Positions 44,410 to 52,800 of a stretch of 64,000 nt of DNA are shown piece by piece (position 1 is the stretch's first letter; every line of letters starts with the position of its first letter). The translations under genes were made by a program, and so were the position numbers. The stretch is from Bradyrhizobium sp. Ghvi. GTDB taxonomy: Bacteria; Pseudomonadota; Alphaproteobacteria; Rhizobiales; Xanthobacteraceae. Below the pieces are notes generated by a model. It worked only from the letters and a program-made list of their open reading frames with translations, made no database searches and had not been told where the DNA came from. Location of the stretch: the NCBI RefSeq assembly GCF_900115265.1, contig NZ_FOVU01000017.1, positions 1-64,000 on the forward strand. The letters are read 5' to 3'.

Positions 44410-45390
44410 ATGACATCTCCGAACCCGCCCTTCGTCCCCGTCAGTACATCGACCGACGCGTACCCGGCTCACCGGCGCCTTGCCATGTGGCGCGAAGTCT
44501 ATGGCCGCAACATCGCCAATGTGGACATCGAGACGATCGATGACACGCCCTTTCATGCCAGCGTGACCTTCCAGGGATTGCCCGGCGTCGGCGTGGTCAC
44601 CGGTTCTCGCTCACCGGCCCACTATCATGTCACGCGCCAGCACCTCGCCAATGCGCGGGACGGTTTTGGATTGTCAGTCTTGATGAGCGGAGCCGCAACG
44701 ACGAAGCAGCTTGGCCGAGAGATCATAGGCCGGCCCGGCGCCGCGTCGATCATCTCGGGGACCGACCCGTCCGTGAACACGATGCACACCTTCGGCAGCT
44801 TCATGACCATCGTGCTGCCACGGCCGGACGTCTCGGCTCTGGTGCGCGATCTCGACTCCACCTTTGCAAGTCAGCTTCCTGCCGACAACTCCGCGCTGCG
44901 ACTCTTGGTTCGCTACCTGCAAACCTTGCACGAAAATGGCCCGCTCGAAGCGGCGCTGGCCAAGGCCGCGGCGAGCCACATCGTCGATCTCGCTGCGCTC
45001 GCGATCGGGGCCAATGCCGATGCCGCGCATGAGGCAAGGCAGCGCGGGGTGGCCGCCGCGCGATTGCAATCGATCAAGGCGGAAATCCGCCAGCGGCTCG
45101 GCTCCGGCGACCTCTCGGCCGCCACGATCGCCTTGCGACATGGGGTGACTCCACGCTACGTGCATAAGCTGTTCGAACGCGACGGCACCACCTTTTCGGA
45201 ATATTTGCTTGCTCGCCGGGTCGAGCGTGCAGCCCAGATGCTGCGCGATCCTGCATTTGCCGGTCATACGATCAGCGCGATCGCCTTCGAGTGCGGCTTC
45301 TCGGACATCTCCTATTTCAACCGGACCTTCCGTCGCGCCCACGGCGCGACGCCAACCGATATCCGCGCGACGACGTTCCGCCTGCGTTGA
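44410..45390 (+). CDS. AraC-family transcriptional regulator
   Basis: A 326-residue regulator with an N-terminal AraC-binding-like domain (RLAMWREVYGRNI is the usual opening) and a C-terminal double helix-turn-helix: ATIALRHGVTPRYVHKLFE, then ISAIAFECGFSDISYFNRTF. The ATG at 44410 fits the family length; upstream in-frame starts at 44302, 44341 and 44389 are possible. It probably regulates the adjacent divergent porin genes (inference). Confidence 0.85.
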   Translation: MTSPNPPFVPVSTSTDAYPAHRRLAMWREVYGRNIANVDIETIDDTPFHASVTFQGLPGVGVVTGSRSPAHYHVTRQHLANARDGFGLSVLMSGAATTKQLGREIIGRPGAASIISGTDPSVNTMHTFGSFMTIVLPRPDVSALVRDLDSTFASQLPADNSALRLLVRYLQTLHENGPLEAALAKAAASHIVDLAALAIGANADAAHEARQRGVAAARLQSIKAEIRQRLGSGDLSAATIALRHGVTPRYVHKLFERDGTTFSEYLLARRVERAAQMLRDPAFAGHTISAIAFECGFSDISYFNRTFRRAHGATPTDIRATTFRLR

Positions 45391-45479
45391 GACGGGCTCC
45401 CCGACGCTCGTCCGCTCCCGGACACTTCAGTGAAACGGTCCGGCGGCACCTCCGGCGGAGGCAGGCGCCGACAGCGTTC

Positions 45480-45836
45480 TCACGTCATGCTGCCCGGCAT
45501 GAAGCACCGCACCCGCGGATGGCCGTCGATATAGTGCTTCCACACCATGGTGCGACCGATCTTGTTCGGTTCGGTGATCACGGCTCCGTCGGGAACGACG
45601 ACCCACTCCTCGTCGAGATGCACGCGGTAGTGTCCGTTGTCGGATTCCCAGTCGACATCTGCAACGACATAGCCGTCGGTATCAGAGCAGCACTGCCCGT
45701 ACTCGCTGCGCAGGCTCTCGAACCAGGGTTTGAGCGGCGAGTTGGCATAGCGTCCGTCATCACGCGCGAGCGCCGACGTTGCCAGCAATGTCGTCACCCC
45801 CAACAATGTCGCTGCACACGGTCTTGCAAGATTCAT
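45480..45836 (-). CDS. Small exported protein of unknown function
   Basis: A 118-residue protein: signal peptide (AATLLGVTTLLATSALA), then a mature domain with EYGQCCSDTDGY and a C-terminal Cys in RVRCFMPGS, suggesting disulfides. The ATG at 45836 gives the signal peptide; the frame extends 15 codons further. It resembles conserved hypothetical proteins of Bradyrhizobium in general character; no function can be given. Confidence 0.75.
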   Translation of the reverse strand: MNLARPCAATLLGVTTLLATSALARDDGRYANSPLKPWFESLRSEYGQCCSDTDGYVVADVDWESDNGHYRVHLDEEWVVVPDGAVITEPNKIGRTMVWKHYIDGHPRVRCFMPGSMT

Positions 45837-45988
45837 GGTGGTGTCTCGCGGATCGAAATGAGCACCGCGAGGGGCAGACAAGGCCGCTCACGCCCTTAAC
45901 AGGCATGGACTCGGCAAATCGCTCCCCACGGGCTTTGCCGACAGCTATGCAAATCCGGCGCCAGCGCGCATTCCGGGGAACTACTGGC

Positions 45989-46014
45989 GCGCATTCGCCT
46001 TTCGACGAATGCGC
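45989..46014. terminator. Hairpin downstream of DUF2147 gene
   Basis: A 9-base-pair stem GCGCATTCG/CGAATGCGC with an 8-base loop lies about 60 bases past the DUF2147 stop. It has no U-tract, so termination is only a possibility. Confidence 0.35.
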
Positions 46015-46072
46015 CTCTGGGGGGATGACCTTGGCGTGTGTGAAACAAGCCTCGAAGGCTCGCGCGGCGAGC

Positions 46073-46675
46073 CTACTTCTTCGCTGCCGGCGCCATCATC
46101 ATCGCGCCACCCTTCTTGGCGGCGGGCGCGGCCTTCGGCGCGGTCGCCGCCGCCTGCGCGGGGAGATATTTGGCGATGATCGCAGGATCGACCTCGGCCA
46201 TGCTGGAATCCGGCAGACGATGCCAGGTCTCATCCTTGCCGAAAAGAGAAATGCCGAGGAAGCCGCGCATGGTCAGGACCTGGCCATCCGGGCTCACGCT
46301 CATCTTGGCCTTCCAGACGTTCCCGTCGCGCGGATTGACCACGTTGCCGCCCTCATATTTCAACCCGTCGCGTTTCATGTCGCGGATGAAGGAGAGCCCG
46401 AGCACCGGCTGGTTCTTGCGATCGTCAGTGCATTTCGAGCAGACCTCGTTCGGATCGTCGCCGGGACGCGGGAAAGTCTTCGCGATGATGCCTTCGAAAA
46501 TTCCGTTATGGTCGACGAAGAGAAACCAGCCCACGGGCCGGCCATCTTCGACCTTCTGCCAGAGACCCGCAGCGGTCGGCTGTTGCGCGGCAGCCGGCCT
46601 CGCCAAGCCAATCATCGTCACGACGGCGAGCGTAAGGAGCGAGAGCAGCCGAAAGCTGGAAAAACGATTCCGCAT
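46073..46675 (-). CDS. DUF2147 exported protein
   Basis: A 200-residue protein with a signal peptide (LLSLLTLAVVTMIGLARPAAAQ), then a DUF2147 domain: AAGLWQKVEDGRPVGWF, IFEGIIAKTF and LTMRGFLGISLFGKDETWHR. A low-complexity Ala/Lys tail (about residues 170-200) follows. AAGG precedes the ATG at 46675; the frame runs back to 46699. The family is periplasmic and of unknown function. Confidence 0.85.
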   Translation of the reverse strand: MRNRFSSFRLLSLLTLAVVTMIGLARPAAAQQPTAAGLWQKVEDGRPVGWFLFVDHNGIFEGIIAKTFPRPGDDPNEVCSKCTDDRKNQPVLGLSFIRDMKRDGLKYEGGNVVNPRDGNVWKAKMSVSPDGQVLTMRGFLGISLFGKDETWHRLPDSSMAEVDPAIIAKYLPAQAAATAPKAAPAAKKGGAMMMAPAAKK

Positions 46676-46782
46676 TATGATCACCTTGCTAGCTGCCACT
46701 GCACTGGCCGCAGACTACGGCGATTTCGCGAACGGTTCCAGCACCAGAAACATGGGGTGCCACCGCCACGTTCGCGCAGCGG

Positions 46783-47811
46783 TCAGTTGACACCGAGCTT
46801 CTTTTGCAGGCTGGAGGACGACGTCGTGTACTGGAACACGAGCCGCTTCTCCGGATAGACGTAGCGATGGGCTTTTTGCGACATCAGCGCGCCCTCGTGG
46901 AAGCCGCACAGGATCAGCTTGATCTTGCCGGGATAGGTGTTGATGTCGCCGATCGCGAAGATGCCTGGTACGTTGGTCTCGAACGCGCTCGTCTCCACCG
47001 GCACCAGATTGTTCTCCAGCGCAATGCCCCAGTTCGCGACGGGGCCGAGCTTCATGGTGAGGCCGAAGAACGGCAGCATGGTGTCGCAGACAATATCGCT
47101 CACGCTGTTGTCGTTGCCCTTGATGGTGGCGCCGGAGAGCTTACCGTCAGCGCCTGACAGCGCGGTGACCTGGCCGAGCTTGAGATCCATCTTGCCGCCG
47201 GCAACCAGCGCGCGCATCTGCTCGACGCTGTGGGGCGCGGCGCGAAACTCGTCGCGCCGGTGCAACAGCGTGATGCGCTTGGCGACTGGATGCAGATTGA
47301 GCGTCCAGTCGAGTGCGGAATCGCCGCCACCGACGATCAGCACGTTCTTGTCGCGGAAGGTCTCCATCTTGCGCACCGCATAGTGCACCGAGGTGCCTTC
47401 AAAGGCCTCGATCCCCGGCACGGGCGGGCGCTTGGGCTGGAACGAGCCGCCGCCGGCTGCGATCACCAACACCTTGCATTCGAACACCTTGCCGGCGTCT
47501 GTGGTGCAGCGGAACGCGGGATCGCCGATCTTCTCCACGGTTTCGACCATCTCGCCGAGATGGAAGGTCGGGTGGAACGGCTTGATCTGCTCCATCAGCG
47601 CATCGGTGAGGCCCTGGCCCGAGACCTGCGGAATGCCGGGAATGTCGTAGATCGGCTTTTCCGGATAGAGTTCGGCGCATTGGCCGCCGACCTTGTCGAG
47701 GATGTCGACGAAATGCGCCTTCATGTCGAGAAGGCCAAGCTCGAAGGCGGCGAACAGGCCGCAGGGGCCGGCGCCAACAATCAGCACGTCGGTTTTGATC
47801 ACTTCGCTCAT
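46783..47811 (-). CDS. Ferredoxin-NADP+ reductase, thioredoxin reductase-like (ONFR) type
   Basis: A 342-residue FAD enzyme of the type found in Rhodopseudomonas and Bacillus. VLIVGAGPCGLFAAFELGLL is the FAD motif, VGGQCAELYPEKPIYDIPG the family signature, NVLIVGGGDSALDWTLNL the NADPH motif, and GIFAIGDINTYPGKIKLILCGFHEGA-type sequence the second FAD site. There is no CxxC redox pair, which separates it from thioredoxin reductase. The likely partner is the 2Fe-2S ferredoxin encoded at 48545-48865. Confidence 0.92.
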   Translation of the reverse strand: MSEVIKTDVLIVGAGPCGLFAAFELGLLDMKAHFVDILDKVGGQCAELYPEKPIYDIPGIPQVSGQGLTDALMEQIKPFHPTFHLGEMVETVEKIGDPAFRCTTDAGKVFECKVLVIAAGGGSFQPKRPPVPGIEAFEGTSVHYAVRKMETFRDKNVLIVGGGDSALDWTLNLHPVAKRITLLHRRDEFRAAPHSVEQMRALVAGGKMDLKLGQVTALSGADGKLSGATIKGNDNSVSDIVCDTMLPFFGLTMKLGPVANWGIALENNLVPVETSAFETNVPGIFAIGDINTYPGKIKLILCGFHEGALMSQKAHRYVYPEKRLVFQYTTSSSSLQKKLGVN

Positions 47812-47993
47812 GTCGTCTCTTTATCGATCGTTATCGGTGGGACGGCGCCCTTCGGGCCGAGGTGACTCTATCTGTCTAGCCAACGGGGGTGGATCAGGGA
47901 AGGCATAAAAGCGGGAGCGCCCCGCGGCCGCGCCCACTTGCCGGGCCAGCATAACTGGGCTGTAACGGGATGCGATATGACGGAGATCAATCG

Positions 47994-48461
47994 GTGAACG
48001 CACCAAGCCGCCTCGATACGACGCCGCGCCTGGAGGACTTCCCCTTCCGCCTCAGCGACAATGTCCGTTTCGGCGATCTCGATCCCAATCAGCACGTCAA
48101 CAACGCGGTCTACGCCACCTATTTCGAGACCGGCCGCGTCACGCTGATGAAGCTTCCCCAATACGGGCTGACGCCGCCGGGCCTCGCCTGGATCATGGTG
48201 CGGCTCGACATGCATTTCCGCGCCGAGCTGCGCTGGCCGAACACGATCGAGCTCGGTCTCGGCGTGGTGAAGCTGGGACGAACGTCGGTGACCTTCGAGC
48301 AGGTCGTGTTCTCGGACGGCAAATGCATCGCCTCGGCGACATCGGTCGGCGTCTTGCTCGACGAGATGACGCGCCGGCCGGCCCCGCTGACCCCTGAGGT
48401 GATCGCGAAGTTCAAGCCCTGGCACAAGCGCGGCATCGAGGTCGCGCCGCCGAGGACTTAA
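47994..48461 (+). CDS. Acyl-CoA thioesterase-like hot-dog protein
   Basis: A 155-residue single hot-dog domain of the 4-hydroxybenzoyl-CoA thioesterase/YbgC type. VRFGDLDPNQHVNNAVYATYFE holds the catalytic Asp/Asn-His signature. The GTG at 47994 has CGGAG upstream; an ATG at 47970 in frame lacks one. Divergent from the ferredoxin reductase gene. Substrate unknown. Confidence 0.85.
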   Translation: MNAPSRLDTTPRLEDFPFRLSDNVRFGDLDPNQHVNNAVYATYFETGRVTLMKLPQYGLTPPGLAWIMVRLDMHFRAELRWPNTIELGLGVVKLGRTSVTFEQVVFSDGKCIASATSVGVLLDEMTRRPAPLTPEVIAKFKPWHKRGIEVAPPRT

Positions 48462-48494
48462 TGCCTGATCCGGACCCCGCCGGCCGCGTCAGCA

Positions 48495-48530
48495 CAAAGC
48501 GTGCAGCGGTTTTCCGAAAGGTCATGCACT
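48495..48530. repeat. Short palindromic intergenic repeat, copy 2
   Basis: Shares the exact core CGTGCAGCGGTTTTC with the element at 15899-15934, followed by CGAAAGGTCATGCA. It lies between the thioesterase and ferredoxin genes. Confidence 0.6.
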
Positions 48531-48544
48531 CATAAAAAGAAGGA

Positions 48545-48865
48545 TCAGGCCTGGCGTTCAGGCGTCCCGACAACCAGCCCGTCGAGTTCGTCGGAGACCT
48601 TGATCTGGCAGGACAGGCGCGAGTTCGGGCGCACGTCGAAGCCGAAGTCGAGCATGTCCTCTTCCATCGGTGTCGGGCTGCCGACCTTCTCGCGCCAGGC
48701 TTCGTCGACATAGACATGGCAGGTCGCGCAGGCACAGGCGCCGCCGCACTCGGCCTCGATGCCGGGAATGCTATTGCGGATGGCGGCTTCCATCACGGTC
48801 GCGCCGTTCTCGACTTCCACCGTGCGGGTTTCGCCCTTGTGGTCGACAAAGTGAATTTTGGCCAT
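48545..48865 (-). CDS. 2Fe-2S ferredoxin, adrenodoxin type
   Basis: A 106-residue electron carrier. Cluster ligands C40, C46, C49 and C86 follow the C-x5-C-x2-C...C spacing of adrenodoxin/Fdx-type ferredoxins (AECGGACACATCHVYVD). C44 is an extra cysteine. Such ferredoxins serve P450s, Fe-S assembly or oxygenases; the nearby FNR is the likely electron donor. Confidence 0.93.
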   Translation of the reverse strand: MAKIHFVDHKGETRTVEVENGATVMEAAIRNSIPGIEAECGGACACATCHVYVDEAWREKVGSPTPMEEDMLDFGFDVRPNSRLSCQIKVSDELDGLVVGTPERQA

Positions 48866-49042
48866 GTGTTCTCGTGCTGACGCGATCTGGGGAAAAGGAG
48901 AGTCCGGGTTGTCCTATAACGGGTCGCTCAGGGCCGCGCCATAGCGTTTTCAGGCGACGTGGGCCCCGGCTCGCGTGACAAAACCGCTTCAAAACAAAAG
49001 ACTAGTGCGCAACGTCCGCACTTCGGGACGATGCCGGTCTCC

Positions 49043-49417
49043 CTAGTGCTTGAGGATCGCCGCGATCGCGGCACGAGCCTCGGCGACCGCCTCTTTCAGG
49101 GCGGCGAAGGCGTGCGGCTGGTCTTGGCCGATCCGGATCGCGGTTTCCAGGCTGGCAGCGGCATCCGCGACGGCAAAGGCGCCGATCCCGCGCGCCGAGC
49201 CCTTGAGCTTGTGTGCAAGTGTGCCCGTTTCGGCCGGCAGCGTCGCCATCGCCGCGAGCAGCCGGACCGCCTGCTCGGCGAACATCGTAAGCACTTCCTG
49301 CTCCAGCTCGGCGTCACCGAGCGTCATGCGGGAAAGATGGTCGAGGTCGAGCGGGCTGTCGATGGGCGCAAGCGGGGGCGAAGGCATCCATTCCATCCGT
49401 TGCAGTTCAGGCGTCAT
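49043..49417 (-). CDS. Hpt-domain histidine phosphotransfer protein
   Basis: A 124-residue helical protein with a single Hpt domain. TLAHKLKGSARGIGAFAVA contains the phosphorylatable histidine H69. There is no kinase or receiver domain, so it would shuttle phosphate in a multistep phosphorelay. The ATG at 49417 gives a compact domain; the frame runs back to 49471. Divergent from the GPR-like gene, with CtrA-type boxes between them. Confidence 0.86.
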   Translation of the reverse strand: MTPELQRMEWMPSPPLAPIDSPLDLDHLSRMTLGDAELEQEVLTMFAEQAVRLLAAMATLPAETGTLAHKLKGSARGIGAFAVADAAASLETAIRIGQDQPHAFAALKEAVAEARAAIAAILKH

Positions 49418-49810
49418 GGCGCAGGCCCCCGGCATCGCGCGATGGTCCGCCGGTCCGGCGGTTCCGCCCACCGAAGCATGGAATTGGTTAATGAAGTGTT
49501 TGGGTCGTTTTACGCAAATCCGCCCGTTTCTTGACGAAAAGTTGCCGCAATCGGCCGAGTCCAGTGGAGAATTTCATTTAGGCCTAAGGTGTTACGGCTC
49601 TTTCCTGTTAACGATGATTAAGAATGTCTTAATCGCGGGCATTTCATTCGCAACGCTCTGCCAATAGGATGTTGCGGAAATTGGCGGACAAGCCATCCGG
49701 GTGGGGATGGCTCGGAGATCCGCGCAAGCGGCATGATCCGGACTGTGGGCTTGCGTAGCGCGCAGAGCTCGCGGGGGGACGCGTACAAGTAACGAGGGCT
49801 CGGACTGAAC
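49418..49810. other. Intergenic region between Hpt and GPR-like genes
   Basis: A 393-base divergent control region, more AT-rich than its surroundings. It carries the TTAA cluster at 49608-49632. No RNA gene or convincing small frame was seen. Confidence 0.6.
49608..49632 (+). promoter_or_regulatory. CtrA-type box cluster upstream of the GPR-like gene
   Basis: Three TTAA sites occur at 49608-49611, 49618-49621 and 49629-49632, spaced N6 then N7. The last pair is an exact TTAA-N7-TTAA CtrA consensus. It is about 180 bases upstream of the gpr ATG and about 190 from the Hpt ATG. Control of a polar-growth gene by CtrA would be reasonable but is inferred from the motif. Confidence 0.5.
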
Positions 49811-52800
49811 ATGGCCAATACTCCCAAAAAGGTCAAAGACCCCACAGAAGTTGCGCTTTCTGCGATTCAGGAAGCCCTCAACATCAGCGACACGGCTGCC
49901 GATACCAGCCGCAATGCATCCATGCGCAACGAATCGGCACCACCGGTCGTACCGCCCGCACCTCCCGTGTTCGACGAACCGGCCTTCGAGCCGCGTGCTG
50001 CCGCCAACGAGCGCGCCGTGTTCGATTCCCTCGAGGAACCGCGCCCCTCGCGCCGCGCCGCCAATGACGACCGCGAGACCATCGGCCAACTGCTCCAGTC
50101 GCTGCAAACGGGCCGCCCTGCCCGCAACATCTACACTGGCGCGACCATTTTCACCGTCGTGTGGCTCGCCGCCTGTGCCGCGCTGACCGTCGGATTCCTG
50201 CCCTCGATCCGGGCCGCCATGGGCGAGAGCGGCGGCGTGCTGGCCATCGCCGGCCTCGCCACGATGTTCTTCGCGCCCATCATGTTGTTCTACTTCCTCG
50301 CCAGCCTGGTCTGGCGCGGCCAGCAGATGAGTCAGGTCGCGCAGGCGATGGCGCAGGTCGCGATCCGCTTCTCCGAGCCGGAAGGCTCGGCCTCCGATTC
50401 CATGGTCACCGTCGGCCAGGCCATCCGCCGCGAGGTCGCCGCGATGGGCGACGGCATCGAGCGCGCGATCGCGCGTGCCGGCGAACTCGAGACACTGGTC
50501 GCCAACGAGGTCGCGGCGCTGGAGCGCGCTTATTCCGACAACGAAGTCCGCATCCGCGCCCTGCTCCAGGACATCGCCCATCAACGCGACAACCTGGTCG
50601 GCCAGGCCGAGCAGGTCCGCAGCGCCATTTCCGGCGTGCAGATCGACCTTCGCCATGACATCGCGTTGATCTCGGACGCCATCGCCTCGCGTGTCGACGA
50701 AGTCGCAAAATCCATTACCGGCGCGCTGGAAGAGCGCGGCGCCCACATCACGAGCGCGCTCAGCCATGCCGGCGACAACATGATCCTGGCGCTCGGCGAG
50801 CGTGGCGGCGACCTGCTCGACCGTCTCGAGGAGGCCAGCGCAGAGACCACCCGCGCGGTGCTCGACGCGAGCGAGCGGCTGACCACCAGTCTCAACTTCA
50901 AGACCGGCCACGTCCACGACGAGTTCGTCGATCTCGCCGACCGCGTCCACGAGATGCTCAACGAGCGCATCGACCGCATCACCGGCGAGTTCGAGCAGCG
51001 TTCCGCGGCGATCGTCGACGGCATCTCCGAGCGCACCGAGCAGGTGCACGACTCCTTGAAGAATTCGTCGGACTCGTTGCTGCTCGAGCTCGAGCTGCGC
51101 TCGAACGACCTCTCCGCCAAGATCGACGACGCCGGCAACCGCCTCGCCGGCCAGATCATGACTTCCGGCGACAAGGCGAGCGAAGCGCTCGATGCCACCG
51201 TCAACACCCTCGTCGCCAAGGTCGTCAGCCAGACCGAGACCGCGCACGACTCGCTGTCGCTGCAGATGAGCGCGTTCGACGAGCTGGTGAAGAACCAGGG
51301 AACCGAGCTGGTGGAGAAGTTCGCCCGCGATTCCGGCACGCTGGGTGCCCTGATCACGCGCCACATCTCCGAGTTCGACCGCACCGTGAAGACCTTCGGC
51401 GGCGAAATCGTCGAACGCATGGGCCAGCGCACGCACGACATCCACGAATCGCTGAAGACCTATGTCGACAATTTCGACACCCGCTTCACCTCGAGCGGTG
51501 GTGAGATCACCGCCATTCTCGACCAGCGCCTGGTCCAGTTCGAGACCTCGATCGGCGAACGCGTGTCCAACTTGGACGCCTCGCTGAACGGCAAGATCGC
51601 CAGCCTCGACAATACGATCGAAGGCCATATCAAGACCTTCGACCACCAGCTCGGCGGCCGCGTCGGCGCGCTCGAGCAGTCGTTCGATGCACGTGCGAAG
51701 TCCGTTACCGAGACGATCGACGGCCGCCTCAACACGCTGTCCACGATGCTGACCGACGGTGCAACGCAGGCGATCCAGTCGATCGACTCCCGTCTCAACC
51801 ACCTCACGACGTCGCTGACCGACGGCGCTTCGCAGACGATCCAGTCGATCGATACCCGCCTGACCCACCTCACCACCACCCTGACCGGCGGTGCGACGCA
51901 GGCGCTCGAATCCATCGACTCCCGCCTGACCTACCTGACTTCGGCGCTGACCAACGGCGCCTCGCAGGCCGTGCAGTCGATCGACACCCGCCTCACCCTG
52001 CTGAACTCGACGCTCACGGACGGCACGGCGCAGGCAATCGAGGCCGTCGACCGCCGCATCACGAGTGTCGGCGAGCTCATCGATGGCCGCAGCATGCACC
52101 TGACCGACACGGTCACGGCGCGCTTCCAGGACATCCAGCAGGCGATCGAGACCAAGGTCGGCTCGGTCGCGAGCGACATCGACATCCGCGTGGCGCAGTT
52201 CGAAGACCTGCTCGGCTCGCGTGTCGAGGCCGTCGCCGGCCGCATCGAGAGCAGCGGCCGCCAGGCCAGCGAGGACATGATGTCCCGCGCCGAGATGATC
52301 TCGACCGCGATCCGCTCGCATGTCGAGGACGCCGAGCGCTCGCTCACCAACCTCGTGGTCAACACCAGCGAGACGATCCAGACCGGTGCGCGCGCCGCGC
52401 AGCAGTCGCTGATGACGGTCTCCTCCGACGTCAACGCCCAGCTCAAGATGACCTCTGCCGAGGTCGAGCGCGCGCTGACTGCGGTCGGCACCGGTGCTGC
52501 GAACTCGATCCTGACCAGCGCCCGTGAGGCGCAGTCGTCCCTGGTCGCCGCCTCGGGCGATGCCTCCAACCAGATCAAGGGGCTCGCCGCCGACGTCGAA
52601 CGCACGCTCTCCGCGGCCGGCTCGGCCACCGCGGCCTCGATCCTGGCCGGCGCCCGCGAGGTGCAGACCACGCTCGTCACCGCCTCGTCGGATGCGGCCA
52701 ACCACGTCAAGACGCTCACCGCCGACGTGCAGCGCTCGCTGTCGCTGGCCGGCACCACCACGGCGGAATCGATCACTGCCGGCGCCCGCGACGCGCAGAG

